A stretch of DNA of 64,000 nucleotides, from contig NZ_HG938353.1 of NCBI RefSeq assembly GCF_000731315.1, forward strand, positions 3,720,001 to 3,784,000, in the 5' to 3' direction. Below are positions 19,386-28,707 of this stretch, one piece after another; the stretch's first letter is position 1, and each line of letters begins with the position of its first letter. The translations under genes and the position numbers were made by a program. This DNA comes from Neorhizobium galegae bv. orientalis str. HAMBI 540. GTDB lineage: Bacteria; Pseudomonadota; Alphaproteobacteria; Rhizobiales; Rhizobiaceae. Under the pieces are notes generated by a model. That model was not told the origin of the DNA. It did no database searches and worked only from the letters and a program-made list of their open reading frames with translations.

Positions 19386-20543
19386 TCAGCGGCGCTTTTC
19401 TTGGTGCAATGCGAGATAGTCGGGGCTGCGCATCTCGAAAAGACGCGAGATGGTGCGGTCGAACTCGAAGCCTTCTGTGCCTTTTCGCTCCAGGAGGATA
19501 TCTTCCGGCGCGGTCGCCGCGGAAATATAGAGACGGACCGTGTGGTCGTAGAGCGTATCGACGAGGTTGATCAGCCGCTTGGTTTCGTTGCGCTTCTCCG
19601 GCCCGAGCTGCGGAACGTGCTCGACGAAGATCGCGTCGAAGCGATCGGCGAGCGCCAGATAGTCCGTCGCGCCCAGCGGCTTGCCGCAGATGTCCTTGAA
19701 ATCGAACCGTGCTGCCCGCCCGGCGGCCGACGGCACATGGATGCTGCGCCCTTTCATCGGCACCTCGGCAGGCGCCGCCTTCTCGCCCTCGGTCACCTGG
19801 TGCCAGGCGGATTCCATCGCCGCGTCGGCGCGCGCGTCGAGCGGCGTTATGTAGACCGGCAGGCTTGCGAGCTTCTGCATGCGGTAGTCGTTGGGTGAAT
19901 CGAGGGTGACCACGTCCACATACTGGTTGAGCAGCGCGATGAACGGCAGGAAGAGGCCGCGGTTCAGCCCGTCCCGGTAAAGATCGTCCGGCGCCACGTT
20001 GGAGGTCGCGACAAGAACGCAGCCGAGCCCGAACAGCTCCGTGAACAGCCGTGCCAGGATCATCGCATCGGTGATATCAGTGACCGAGAACTCGTCGAAG
20101 CAGAGGAGCTCCGCCTCCGCAAACAGTGCCGCGGCGACCGGCGGCACGGGGTCCGCCTGCTTGGTCTCGCCGCGCTTCAGCTTCTGGCGATGGTCGTGGA
20201 TCCGGTTGTGCACATCCGCCATGAATTCGTGGAAATGCGCCCGGCGTTTCTTGGTCGTCGGCGCCTTCTTGAAGAACATGTCCATCAGCATGGTCTTGCC
20301 GCGCCCGACGCTGCCATGCACGTAGAGCCCGCGTATTTCGCGCGGCCGGCCGTCGCCCTTGGCGAAAAGCCAGCCGAGCGAGCTTTTCTTCTTCGCCGGC
20401 CTCGTCTCGCGAAGGCAGGTCAGCAGATGGTCGAGTTTGGCGGCAACCGAAAGCTGGGCCCGATCGGCGGTTAGCACGCCGGATGCGGTGAGGGCTCTCA
20501 GCTCCTCACCGACACTCGTCGTGTATTCGGGGATGGGTTCCAA
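19386..20543 (-). CDS. zapE: cell division/AFG1-like ATPase ZapE
   Basis: AFG1/LACE1-family ATPase, which in E. coli associates with the Z-ring and in mitochondria with respiratory-complex turnover. The 385-residue protein has Walker A GSVGRGKTMLMDMFF, Walker B LLCFDEFSVTDITDAMI and a sensor region ATSNVAPDDLYRDGLNR. It lies between omp19-like and mdh, which is a common rhizobial order; whether the TCA neighbours reflect function is unknown. Confidence 0.93.
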   Translation of the reverse strand: MEPIPEYTTSVGEELRALTASGVLTADRAQLSVAAKLDHLLTCLRETRPAKKKSSLGWLFAKGDGRPREIRGLYVHGSVGRGKTMLMDMFFKKAPTTKKRRAHFHEFMADVHNRIHDHRQKLKRGETKQADPVPPVAAALFAEAELLCFDEFSVTDITDAMILARLFTELFGLGCVLVATSNVAPDDLYRDGLNRGLFLPFIALLNQYVDVVTLDSPNDYRMQKLASLPVYITPLDARADAAMESAWHQVTEGEKAAPAEVPMKGRSIHVPSAAGRAARFDFKDICGKPLGATDYLALADRFDAIFVEHVPQLGPEKRNETKRLINLVDTLYDHTVRLYISAATAPEDILLERKGTEGFEFDRTISRLFEMRSPDYLALHQEKRR

Positions 20544-20573
20544 CCGGACGCCCTCGAAATTGCGGGGGGCCGC

Positions 20574-21116
20574 TTAACGGCTGAGGCTGACTTGCTGACC
20601 GGAATTCATCGTGCCGTCAAAGCGGTTCTCGGCGCTCTTGTAGACGCGCCCGATCACGTCACCGGCCCGGTTCTTGAACTGGACCATCTTGCCCGACACG
20701 TCCCAGGAGCCCATCGCGGTCAGTTCGCCGGCGCAGCCGCGGGTACCGCCGCGCGAACCGCCACCGAGATTGGTGAGTGTCAGGAACATGTCGCAGGAAG
20801 AGCCGCCATTGGACACACGCCAGTTGCCAACCATGCCTTCCTTCTTGACATCGAGCGCACTCGCAGGCGGTGCGGCCGGATTGGCCGACGCCATGGCAGG
20901 ATTTGCGCCGGGTGCGTTGGGAAACTGGGAAGAACCAGCAGTGCCAGGGGGCGGCGGCAGCTGGCCACCTTGAACGGACGGCACCGGCTGCGCCTGAAGC
21001 GGAGCAGGCTGAGAGGGTTGGGCGGGCAGATCGCTATAGGGGCTATACGAAGTGCGCTGGCAACCCGCCAGTGCCAAGGCAAGAACAAGTCCCGTCGCCA
21101 TATATCTGAACTGCAT
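20574..21116 (-). CDS. outer-membrane lipoprotein, AprI/Inh protease-inhibitor family (Omp19-like)
   Basis: A 180-residue lipoprotein. The signal peptide ends in the lipobox LALAGC, then comes a Pro/Gln/Ala-rich linker and a C-terminal AprI/Inh-type beta-barrel with two cysteines (SSCDMF and RGCAGEL). It resembles Brucella Omp19, a lipoprotein that inhibits proteases, including the shared segments QFPNAP, ENRFDG and a final VSLSR. I start at MQFRYMATG because the upstream extension lacks a signal. It stands alone, 30 bp ahead of zapE. Confidence 0.85.
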   Translation of the reverse strand: MQFRYMATGLVLALALAGCQRTSYSPYSDLPAQPSQPAPLQAQPVPSVQGGQLPPPPGTAGSSQFPNAPGANPAMASANPAAPPASALDVKKEGMVGNWRVSNGGSSCDMFLTLTNLGGGSRGGTRGCAGELTAMGSWDVSGKMVQFKNRAGDVIGRVYKSAENRFDGTMNSGQQVSLSR

Positions 21117-21303
21117 CACTAAACTCCTGCTTTCAGCCGGTACCCGCCACCGATGCCACTGAATTGAGACCGAATTATCGTAAACCACCTTGGTTAATCA
21201 AGTCGTACTGGAACAATTCGGCATGTCCGCTCAAGAGAAATGCTGCAATGCGCTCAGACCCCGCCAACACGGGCCGGACGGGGCACCGACTGTCGGGGAT
21301 GCC

Positions 21304-22083
21304 TTAGACGCGGCGCTCGACCATCATCTTCTTGATCTCGGCGATTGCCTTGGCCGGGTTCAGACCCTTGGGGCAGGTCTGGGCGCAGTTCATGATCGTA
21401 TGGCAGCGATAGAGCCGGAACGGATCCTCGAGATTGTCGAGCCGTTCGCCCTTGGCTTCGTCACGACTATCGATCAGCCAGCGATAGGCCTGCAAAAGGG
21501 TGGCCGGGCCGAGGTAACGGTCGCCGTTCCACCAGTAGCTCGGACAGGAGGTCGAGCAGCAGGCGCAGAGGATGCACTCGTAGAGGCCGTCGAGCTTCTG
21601 GCGGTCTTCGTGGCTCTGCTTCCATTCCTTGGCCGGCGGCGGCGAAACCGTCTTCAGCCAGGGCTCGATCGAGCGGTGCTGGGCGTAGAAGTTGGTGAGG
21701 TCAGGAACCAGATCCTTGACGACAGGCATGTGCGGCAGCGGATAGACTTTCACGGTGCCTTTCACGTCGTCCATGCCCTTGGTGCAGGCGAGCGTGTTGG
21801 TGCCGTCGATGTTCATGGCGCAGGAGCCGCAGATGCCCTCGCGACAGGAGCGGCGCAGCGTCAGCGTCGGATCGATATTGTTCTTGATGTAGAGCAGACC
21901 GTCGAGCACCATCGGGCCGCAATCGTCGACATCGATGTAATAGGTGTCGATGCGCGGGTTCTGCCCGTCATCCGGGCTCCAGCGGTAGATGCGGAATTCC
22001 CGGACGTTCTTGGCTCCTGCCGGCTTCGGCCAGGTCTTGCCTTCGGTCATCTGAGAGTTCTTGGGGAGAGCGAGTTCAACCAT
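21304..22083 (-). CDS. sdhB: succinate dehydrogenase iron-sulfur subunit
   Basis: Iron-sulfur subunit of complex II. The 259-residue protein has the 2Fe-2S site [16 protein letters not shown] with a later Cys, and the 4Fe-4S/3Fe-4S sites in [16 protein letters not shown] and [17 protein letters not shown]. The start ATG lies inside the last codons of the upstream nuclease-like gene, and its AGGA ribosome-binding motif is also inside that gene. It is thus translationally linked to a gene foreign to the sdh operon. Confidence 0.97.
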   Translation of the reverse strand: MVELALPKNSQMTEGKTWPKPAGAKNVREFRIYRWSPDDGQNPRIDTYYIDVDDCGPMVLDGLLYIKNNIDPTLTLRRSCREGICGSCAMNIDGTNTLACTKGMDDVKGTVKVYPLPHMPVVKDLVPDLTNFYAQHRSIEPWLKTVSPPPAKEWKQSHEDRQKLDGLYECILCACCSTSCPSYWWNGDRYLGPATLLQAYRWLIDSRDEAKGERLDNLEDPFRLYRCHTIMNCAQTCPKGLNPAKAIAEIKKMMVERRV

Positions 22084-22918
22084 GTTCAATCCTGTCGATC
22101 GGTATTGAAGCCACAACAATGCGCGGATCAATCTGCGCAATCTGAACGCGGATCCGGTTTACCGGTTCGCTTTCAGGCACAATTAGCAACATTTCATCAC
22201 TCGAAGTGATCAGTCTGTACATCAACAACTGCCCGATAGCCGTAGCAATGGACTGCTGATTGACATTAGGCTTTACCTCAACGACCGTCTTGCGGCGATC
22301 TCTTTGAGCAAAAAAGTCCGGACGGCATCCTTTTGCTACCAGAAGTTCAAAGCCATGCTCCAGAAGATACCGTTCTGCAGCTTTCGCCACCGGATGATGC
22401 TTTGGGATGACTTCGCAGCCTGTTCGGCTATGTTCTACCAATGGACCGTAGTCGCCGGTCGCAAGCTTTCCGCTCGCATCCTCCAAAACTGCTTCATCTT
22501 CATAAAAGCGGATTATTTCGTCCGCAATACGATCATCAAGCGAACAAACGACGTAATAGTTGGATCCTGCAATAGGCCGCACGTTGAAGTTTTGCCTCTG
22601 TCCAATCGACAATGACTTCGTATCGCGCAAAAGATAGACTTGTCCATCGACAGTTAGTCCAAACTTCGCACGACGCCGCGGCCCGAAACCGAATTCAAGA
22701 AGATAGTTAGTATGCGTGGCTGGCTCGAGCCGAATTTGAAACTCCTCACCAATCTCGTGCTCAAAAAAAACGAGCTTATAGTCATCGCTCAAATGAACCT
22801 GGACATGATAGCGGCCGGTCTCCACGTGTTCGACCTTGCTGCCGGTTTGAGACGCAACCTTCCGGGCAATGTCTCTGACATAGCTTGCGATAGCACCAAT
22901 GTCCTCGACGATTTGCAT
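22076..22918 (-). CDS. PD-(D/E)xK nuclease-like protein inserted in the sdh operon
   Basis: I do not recognise this 280-residue protein as a named family. The C-terminal part carries a PD-(D/E)xK-type active site: Glu182 in AAERYLL, Asp201 in CRPDFFA, Glu214 and Lys216 in VVEVKP, then glutamines in [15 protein letters not shown] (Gln230). Residues 1-160 are predicted by eye to be beta-rich and may sense a ligand or bind DNA. It starts 2 bp after the sdhA stop and overlaps sdhB by 8 bp. Base composition is visibly lower in GC (24 of 60 in 22501-22560, against 43 of 60 in 24001-24060 of sdhA), which suggests transfer. Confidence 0.75.
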   Translation of the reverse strand: MQIVEDIGAIASYVRDIARKVASQTGSKVEHVETGRYHVQVHLSDDYKLVFFEHEIGEEFQIRLEPATHTNYLLEFGFGPRRRAKFGLTVDGQVYLLRDTKSLSIGQRQNFNVRPIAGSNYYVVCSLDDRIADEIIRFYEDEAVLEDASGKLATGDYGPLVEHSRTGCEVIPKHHPVAKAAERYLLEHGFELLVAKGCRPDFFAQRDRRKTVVEVKPNVNQQSIATAIGQLLMYRLITSSDEMLLIVPESEPVNRIRVQIAQIDPRIVVASIPIDRIEHG

Positions 22919-22920
22919 GA

Positions 22921-24777
22921 TCAGTACACGCGTGCCTTCGGCTCGATCTTGTAAGGATCGATGCCTTCGGCGATGAGCTCGGTATGGACCGGGCGGTAGT
23001 CGAGCTTGACGTCGCCGTTGTCGCTGACCCAGGCGAGTGTGTGCTTGCGCCAGTTCTCGTCATCGCGGCCGCCGAACGGGCCGGATGTGTAGTCCTCGCG
23101 TGCGTGGGAGCCGCGGCTTTCCTTGCGGGCTTCCGCGCCGACCACCGTGGTGATCGCGTTCGCCATCAGGTTTTCGAGTTCGAGGGTCTCGACCAGGTCG
23201 GAGTTCCAGATCATCGAACGGTCGGTGACCTTGATGTCCTTCAGCTCGCCCCAGATTGCCGACATCCGCTTGCAGCCCGATTCCAGCGATTCCTGGGTAC
23301 GGAACACGGCGGCATCGTCCTGCATGGTGCGCTGCATCTTGTCGCGCAGCACCGCGGTCGGTGTGCCGCCATTGGCGTTCCGCAGGCGGTCGAAGCGGTC
23401 CATGATCTTGTCGCAGGCGGCGATGTTGAGCGCCGGGATCGGCTCGGCCTTGTTGATCACCTCTCCGGCACGGATCGCGGCGGCGCGGCCGAAGACCACG
23501 AGGTCGATCAGCGAGTTGGAGCCAAGGCGGTTGGCCCCGTGCACCGACGCGCAGCCCGCCTCGCCGACGGCCATCAGGCCCGGCAGCAGCCGTTCCGGAT
23601 TGGCGCTGTCGGCATTGAGCACTTCACCATAAAAGTTGGTCGGGATGCCGCCCATGTTGTAATGCACGGTCGGCAGAACCGGGATTGGCTCCCGCGTCAC
23701 GTCGACGCCGGCAAAAATCTTGGCGCTCTCGGAAATGCCCGGCAGGCGTTCATGAAGAACGGCGGGATCGAGATGGTCGAGATGCAGGAAGATGTGGTCC
23801 TTGTTCTTGCCGACGCCGCGGCCTTCGCGGATTTCCAGCGTCATGCAGCGCGAAACCACGTCGCGCGAGGCAAGGTCCTTGGCCGAAGGCGCATAACGCT
23901 CCATGAAGCGTTCGCCCTCGGAATTCACGAGGTAACCGCCTTCGCCGCGCGCGCCTTCGGTGATCAGACAGCCGGAGCCGTAGATGCCGGTCGGGTGGAA
24001 CTGCACGAATTCCATGTCCTGCAGAGGCAGGCCGGCGCGGGCCACCATGCCGCCGCCGTCGCCGGTGCAGGTATGGGCGGACGTTGCCGAGAAATAGGCG
24101 CGGCCGTAACCGCCGGTCGCCAACACCACCATCTTGGCGGCGAAGCGGTGGATCGTGCCGTCGTCGAGGTTCCAGGCGACGACGCCGGTGCAGCGGCCGT
24201 CATCCGACATGATCAGGTCGAGCGCGAAATATTCGATGAAGAATTCCGCATTGTTCTTCAGCGATTGGCCGTAGAGCGTGTGCAGGATGGCGTGGCCGGT
24301 ACGGTCGGCTGCCGCGCAGGTGCGCTGCACCGGCGGGCCGGCGCCGAAATTCTGCATGTGGCCGCCGAACGGGCGCTGGTAGATCTTGCCTTCCTCGTTA
24401 CGGGAGAAAGGCACGCCGTAATGCTCGAGTTCGTAGACGGCCTTCGGCGCTTCCATGACCATGTACTGCATGGCATCGACATCGCCGAGCCAGTCGGAAC
24501 CCTTGACGGTATCGTAAAGGTGCCACTGCCACGAGTCCGGCGTCATGTTCTGCAGCGAGGCTGCGATGCCGCCCTGCGCCGCGACGGTGTGCGAACGGGT
24601 CGGGAAGACCTTGGTGATGCAGGCGGTCTTGAAACCCTGTTCGGCCATGCCGAGCGTGGCGCGCAGGCCCGCGCCGCCGGCGCCGACGACGATCACGTCA
24701 TAGGAATGGTCGACATAGGTATAAGCCTTGCCGTTCTGGGCGGCCCCGTTCGGGGCAATAGGTGTGACTGATGCCAT
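22921..24777 (-). CDS. sdhA: succinate dehydrogenase flavoprotein subunit
   Basis: Catalytic flavoprotein of complex II, oxidising succinate to fumarate with covalent FAD. The 618-residue protein has [14 protein letters not shown] for FAD, the flavinylated histidine in [12 protein letters not shown], the active-site [20 protein letters not shown] and a C-terminal [19 protein letters not shown]. It follows sdhD by 6 bp. Unlike the usual order, sdhB does not follow directly. Confidence 0.97.
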   Translation of the reverse strand: MASVTPIAPNGAAQNGKAYTYVDHSYDVIVVGAGGAGLRATLGMAEQGFKTACITKVFPTRSHTVAAQGGIAASLQNMTPDSWQWHLYDTVKGSDWLGDVDAMQYMVMEAPKAVYELEHYGVPFSRNEEGKIYQRPFGGHMQNFGAGPPVQRTCAAADRTGHAILHTLYGQSLKNNAEFFIEYFALDLIMSDDGRCTGVVAWNLDDGTIHRFAAKMVVLATGGYGRAYFSATSAHTCTGDGGGMVARAGLPLQDMEFVQFHPTGIYGSGCLITEGARGEGGYLVNSEGERFMERYAPSAKDLASRDVVSRCMTLEIREGRGVGKNKDHIFLHLDHLDPAVLHERLPGISESAKIFAGVDVTREPIPVLPTVHYNMGGIPTNFYGEVLNADSANPERLLPGLMAVGEAGCASVHGANRLGSNSLIDLVVFGRAAAIRAGEVINKAEPIPALNIAACDKIMDRFDRLRNANGGTPTAVLRDKMQRTMQDDAAVFRTQESLESGCKRMSAIWGELKDIKVTDRSMIWNSDLVETLELENLMANAITTVVGAEARKESRGSHAREDYTSGPFGGRDDENWRKHTLAWVSDNGDVKLDYRPVHTELIAEGIDPYKIEPKARVY

Positions 24778-24783
24778 GACGGG

Positions 24784-25164
24784 TTATCCTGCGAATGCGA
24801 TTTTCAGAACGGCGAACAGACAGAGCCCGGCGATCAAAATCGAGAAGAAGGTGTTGAGCATGATCAGCGCGACCTTGCTAAATTCGCCGTGGACATAGTC
24901 CTCGATGATCACCTGCATGCCGAGCTTCATGTGAATGACGCCGGAGATGACGATGAGGCCCATGATGACGGCGACGAACGGGTTCGACAGCGCGGCGATC
25001 ACTTCCGGATAGGGCTTTCCGGCATAGATGATCATGAAGATGACGAAGAAGGTCATCAGCGGCACGTTGGCGACGGCCGTCAGGCGCTGTCGCCAGAAAT
25101 GATCGGTGCCGTCCTTGGCGGAGCCCAGTCCGCGGACCTTACCGAGCGGGGTACGCATATCCAT
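24784..25164 (-). CDS. sdhD: succinate dehydrogenase membrane anchor subunit
   Basis: Hydrophobic anchor of complex II, 126 residues with three membrane helices ([54 protein letters not shown]). The heme/quinone-side histidine is likely the one in [20 protein letters not shown] start at [10 protein letters not shown]; an ATG two codons later is possible. It lies 11 bp after sdhC. Confidence 0.92.
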   Translation of the reverse strand: MDMRTPLGKVRGLGSAKDGTDHFWRQRLTAVANVPLMTFFVIFMIIYAGKPYPEVIAALSNPFVAVIMGLIVISGVIHMKLGMQVIIEDYVHGEFSKVALIMLNTFFSILIAGLCLFAVLKIAFAG

Positions 25165-25175
25165 GGATGAGAACC

Positions 25176-25568
25176 TTACCGAACGAGGAAGCCGATCACC
25201 CAGACCAGCACGGTCAGACAGAGCGATGCGATGATATTGGCGATGGCGAGCTTGGTGGAGAATTCCTTCTCGAAACCGTGGCCGAGGTCCCACATGAAGT
25301 GGCGGAAACCGCCGAGCATGTGGTGGATCAGCGCCCAGGTATAGCCGAGCAGCACGAGCTTGCCGAGAAGGCTGCCGAGCGCCCAGTTGGCCCAGTCGTA
25401 ATAGGCCGGGCCGCTGGCGGCGGCGATCAGCCACCACGCCACCAGAATGGTGCCGACATAGAGCGCTCCGCCGGTGATGCGGTGCACAATCGACATGATC
25501 ATGGTGGGGATTGGCTTGTAGATTTGAAGATGCGGCGACAAGGGCCGGTTATTTGTCACATTCGCCAT
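25176..25568 (-). CDS. sdhC: succinate dehydrogenase cytochrome b556 subunit
   Basis: Cytochrome b subunit of complex II, 130 residues with three membrane helices. The family signature is [12 protein letters not shown] near residue 8 and [14 protein letters not shown]; a heme-ligand histidine is likely in [17 protein letters not shown]. It is the first gene of the sdh operon, with 285 bp of non-coding sequence upstream that should hold the operon promoter. Confidence 0.95.
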   Translation of the reverse strand: MANVTNNRPLSPHLQIYKPIPTMIMSIVHRITGGALYVGTILVAWWLIAAASGPAYYDWANWALGSLLGKLVLLGYTWALIHHMLGGFRHFMWDLGHGFEKEFSTKLAIANIIASLCLTVLVWVIGFLVR

Positions 25569-25613
25569 CAGAACCTCGCGGCGTCGTATGCGGTATCAAG
25601 GGCGGGCGCCCAA

Positions 25614-25643
25614 CAATGCACGGTGCCGAAGAAATGTGCATTG
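25614..25643. promoter_or_regulatory. inverted repeat upstream of sdhC
   Basis: Perfect 8-bp arms (CAATGCAC and GTGCATTG) with a 14-base spacer, 46 bp upstream of the sdhC start. It is either an operator of the sdh promoter or a hairpin in the 5' leader. The rest of the 285-bp gap is AT-rich without a clear motif. Confidence 0.4.
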
Positions 25644-25853
25644 CATCATTGGCGTGGTTTAATCGCACGGATGTCTGACGACAAGAACAATTCAAACCGA
25701 TTTTCAATTTAATCGATTGTGTCTTTCTCGTGGCTTACGCGGGTCAACCCGGCGGCCACATTAACTACGATTTGGAAAGATTTCGTTGCCGCCGGGACGT
25801 GGTGAGCCGTTTTATGGTAACGTTTCGTTAATCATGTTCTCCGGAGTTTCGCC

Positions 25854-26279
25854 ATGATCGCGAATCGCATCAAGCCTGTCCTGGTCGCAGCGGCGCTTTT
25901 CGCGTCGCTCGCATCCGCCGCCAATGCCCGCGACGGCTGGCGCGGCGCCGACAGCAGCGTCTACCGCCTTGGCGGCAATCACTGGGTCGAACAGGGTGAT
26001 GGCGCGTCAAACGTGGAAAGCTTCCGCGTCTTCTACACCGGCACGGCATCCTTCGTCCGCAGGCTCGGCATCTTCAGTGGACCGCTGCAGGCTCCCCCGA
26101 TCCCCGACTTCGGCATCCATTTTGCGCGCTATTTTTCGGAAGACTACTGGCAGGGAGAAGACGGTCGCGTGGTGCTCGCCCCCAAGGCCAAGATCATCGA
26201 CGTCGGCGCAGGCCTGCGTGGCTTTGGAAACGCCTGCTCCTACGAAGCCGGCGTCTGCGTCATCCGCGGCGGGAATTAG
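25854..26279 (+). CDS. small exported protein of unknown function
   Basis: A 141-residue protein I do not recognise. It has a signal peptide (MIANRIKPVLVAAALFAS, cleaved near AANA), a mature region rich in aromatic residues and two cysteines near the end (NACSYEAGVCVI) that could pair. There is no membrane helix after the signal. It converges on the methyltransferase gene with 11 bp between stops. Confidence 0.7.
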   Translation: MIANRIKPVLVAAALFASLASAANARDGWRGADSSVYRLGGNHWVEQGDGASNVESFRVFYTGTASFVRRLGIFSGPLQAPPIPDFGIHFARYFSEDYWQGEDGRVVLAPKAKIIDVGAGLRGFGNACSYEAGVCVIRGGN

Positions 26280-26290
26280 CCTGCTCGAAG

Positions 26291-26935
26291 CTAACCAAAC
26301 CGCCAGACGGTCGTCATCTTCACCTCGCTGTCTTCCAGCGCCCGGGTGACCGGCACCTGATAGACCGCCAGCGATTCGAGCATGTCCTTCGGAAGATAGC
26401 TGCGGCCCGGATCGCCGATCAGGACCAGCTTCCCCTCACCCGCAAGCCGCGTGAACCACGGGATCAGGGCCGACGCAAAATCCCGGTCGTAGAAGACGTC
26501 GCCGGCCAGGATGACATCCGCCCCGACCGCCTTGCCGATCTGGTCTTCGGCCGTGGAGCGGATCGCGACGTCGTTGGCCGCAGCATTCAGCGCTATGGCG
26601 CTCGCAGCCCAGGGATCGATATCCGCGGCCAGTACGTCGGCGGCGCCGGCGAGCCGCGCGGCAATCGCCACCAGGCCGGAGCCGCTGGCGAAATCGAGCA
26701 CCATTTTGCCCGCGACCGTTTCCGGATGATCGAGGATGTAGCGTGCAAGCCCCTGCCCACCCGCCCAGGCAAAAGCCCAGAATGGCGGGGGCAGGCCGAT
26801 CTTCTCAAGATCCTCTTCCGTCTTTTTCCAGAGGTCATGCGCCTCGCTCGCTAGATGCAGCCGGATTTCCCGCACATGCGGCGGGCTCATGAGCTCGGTA
26901 TTGGCGAGGATGAAGGTCCGGGGATCGGTCTTCAA
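26291..26935 (-). CDS. METTL20/ETFB-lysine methyltransferase-like protein
   Basis: A 214-residue class I SAM-dependent methyltransferase. It matches the METTL20 (ETFBKMT) group, whose Agrobacterium member methylates the beta subunit of electron-transfer flavoprotein: PFWAFAWAGGQGLARYIL before the SAM fold, motif I VLDFASGSGLVAIAA, acidic DIDPWA and the post-motif GDVFYDRDF. No etfB gene is in the window. It is the last gene of the tsaD-gpsA-yciI-EVE group, 8 bp after the EVE gene. Confidence 0.8.
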   Translation of the reverse strand: MKTDPRTFILANTELMSPPHVREIRLHLASEAHDLWKKTEEDLEKIGLPPPFWAFAWAGGQGLARYILDHPETVAGKMVLDFASGSGLVAIAARLAGAADVLAADIDPWAASAIALNAAANDVAIRSTAEDQIGKAVGADVILAGDVFYDRDFASALIPWFTRLAGEGKLVLIGDPGRSYLPKDMLESLAVYQVPVTRALEDSEVKMTTVWRFG

Positions 26936-26943
26936 GGCGGGGT

Positions 26944-27384
26944 TCAGGCCGGCGATTTCGGCGGATTGTCGAGACCACCGAGCCTGCAGATTTCAAAATA
27001 TTCCTCGTCGGTCACCGGCTGAACCGAAAGCCGCATCGATGTCACCAGCGACATCTTCTCGAACTTCGGATTGGCCTTGATGTCCTTCAGAGTCACCGGC
27101 GTCGGCACGTCGGTCACGGCGCGGATATCGACGCAATCCCACTTCGGATCGCCCTTGGCGCTGGAATCGGGATGGGAGAGCGCGCAGACCTCGACGATGC
27201 CGACGATCTCCAACCCGTCATTCGAGTGGTAGAAAAAACCCTTGTCGCCGATCTTCATGGCCCGCATGTTGTTGCGCGCCAGGTAATTGCGCACGCCGGT
27301 CCATTCGGTGCCTTTTTCCCCTGCCGCCTTCTGCTGTTCCCAGGACCAGGCCGACGGTTCGGATTTGTAAAGCCAGTACGCCAT
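26944..27384 (-). CDS. EVE domain protein
   Basis: A 146-residue stand-alone EVE-domain protein of the thymocyte nuclear protein 1 (Thy28) type; the EVE/PUA-like fold binds modified bases. Signature segments are MAYWLYKSEPSAWSW, TGVRNYLARNNMRAMKIGD and FFYHSNDG. I start at the ATG of MAYWLYK because it matches the family; a GTG four codons upstream overlaps the yciI stop as GTGA and may be used instead. Its ligand is unknown. Confidence 0.92.
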   Translation of the reverse strand: MAYWLYKSEPSAWSWEQQKAAGEKGTEWTGVRNYLARNNMRAMKIGDKGFFYHSNDGLEIVGIVEVCALSHPDSSAKGDPKWDCVDIRAVTDVPTPVTLKDIKANPKFEKMSLVTSMRLSVQPVTDEEYFEICRLGGLDNPPKSPA

Positions 27385-27392
27385 CTGTCGCC

Positions 27393-27683
27393 TCACTCCG
27401 GCTTGTTGAAGACCCAGTTCCAGGCCTTCACTTCGACCTTCTCGAACAGGCCCGCCAGGTAATAGGGATCGGCTTCGGCGATCAGGCGGGCGGCGGCCAT
27501 GTCGGCGGCTTCGACGACCACGAGGCTGCCGTTCGGCTTGCCGTCATCATCCAGGAACGGACCTGCGAACTTCAGCGTGCCCTCGGCATTGAGCTTGTTC
27601 AGGTGTTCCAGATGGGTAGGGCGGGTTTCCATCCGGACGTTCAGATGGCCGGGCTTGTCGGTGCACAGAAACGCAAACAGCAT
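27393..27683 (-). CDS. YciI-like protein
   Basis: A 96-residue ferredoxin-fold protein of the YciI/YCII family (LFAFLCTDKPGHLNVRMETRPTHLEHL). The conserved His and Asp (HLEHLN; GPFLDDDGKPNGSLVVVEA) match the proposed acid-base pair of the family, whose reaction is not established except for relatives of muconolactone isomerase. It lies 37 bp after gpsA and leads into the EVE gene. Confidence 0.9.
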   Translation of the reverse strand: MLFAFLCTDKPGHLNVRMETRPTHLEHLNKLNAEGTLKFAGPFLDDDGKPNGSLVVVEAADMAAARLIAEADPYYLAGLFEKVEVKAWNWVFNKPE

Positions 27684-27720
27684 CAGTCTCTCCTTGCATG
27701 ATCCTATTGGGGAAACGGTC

Positions 27721-28707
27721 TTATTCGGTGGTGATCGGCCGGGTCATCAACTGTTCCATGGCCGTCATGATATCGAGCTTGCCGTCGATGATTTCGGCCA
27801 CCGCGTTGGTGACCGGCAGCTCGACGGAGAATTTTTCGCCAAGACGCGCCGCGACGGATGCCGCAAAGGCCCCTTCGACCAGCGGTCCGCCGGCCTGAGT
27901 ACCCTCGCCTCTGCCGAGCGCGATGCCGAAACGCAGGTTGCGCGATTGATGGCTGGTGCCGGTCAGCACCAGGTCGCCGAGGCCCGACAGGCCCCGCACC
28001 GTATCCGCATTGCCGCCCATCGCCTCGACCAGCCGCGACATTTCCGCAAGACCGCGCGAGATCAGCGCGGCGCGCGCCGATTCGCCGAGGCCGGCGCCTT
28101 CGATGATGCCGCAGGCAATCGCCAGCACGTTCTTCAGCGCTCCGCCGAGCTGCACACCGATCCGGTCGGTGGAGGCATATAGGCGGAAGGTACGGCTCGA
28201 GAGCGCGTTGGCGAGCCGCTCCGCCAATGCCTCATCCCCCGCCGCAATCGCCATCGCCGTCGGCAGGCCGCGGGCGATATCGGCCGCAAAACCCGGCCCC
28301 GAAAGCACCGCGACCGGATGATGCGGCAATTCCGCCTCCAGCAGGTCGGTCAGCAACCGGCCGGAAGACTTGTCGATGCCCTTGGCGCAGGTGACGACCA
28401 CCGCGCCGTCGGCAAGATAGGGACCGTAATGCCGCGCCGCATCCGCCTGCGCCTGCGAAGGCATGGCGAACAGAACAAGGCTCGCCTCGCCGATCGCATC
28501 CGGCTCGGCGGAAAACTCCAGCGCATCCGGCAGGGGCACGCCGGGAAGGGCTGCATCGTGCACCCGGTCATCGCGCAGATCGCTCATCAGCGAGGGATCG
28601 CGGCCGATCAGGGTGACCGGATGTCGGCCTTCCAGCGAAATCACCGCGGCAAGTGCCGTCCCGAAAGCACCGGCCCCGATAACGACGATCCGTTCCCGAG
28701 TGCTCAT
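27721..28707 (-). CDS. gpsA: glycerol-3-phosphate dehydrogenase [NAD(P)+]
   Basis: Makes sn-glycerol 3-phosphate from dihydroxyacetone phosphate for phospholipid synthesis. The 328-residue protein has [28 protein letters not shown], the conserved [14 protein letters not shown] with the catalytic Lys, and [14 protein letters not shown]. Its start overlaps the tsaD stop by 4 bp (ATGA). Confidence 0.95.
   Translation of the reverse strand: MSTRERIVVIGAGAFGTALAAVISLEGRHPVTLIGRDPSLMSDLRDDRVHDAALPGVPLPDALEFSAEPDAIGEASLVLFAMPSQAQADAARHYGPYLADGAVVVTCAKGIDKSSGRLLTDLLEAELPHHPVAVLSGPGFAADIARGLPTAMAIAAGDEALAERLANALSSRTFRLYASTDRIGVQLGGALKNVLAIACGIIEGAGLGESARAALISRGLAEMSRLVEAMGGNADTVRGLSGLGDLVLTGTSHQSRNLRFGIALGRGEGTQAGGPLVEGAFAASVAARLGEKFSVELPVTNAVAEIIDGKLDIMTAMEQLMTRPITTE

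Noticed and set aside
22984..24771. A 595-codon open frame opposite sdhA
   Set aside because: Antisense shadow of sdhA; repetitive Ala/Arg/Val/Asp composition with no family features.
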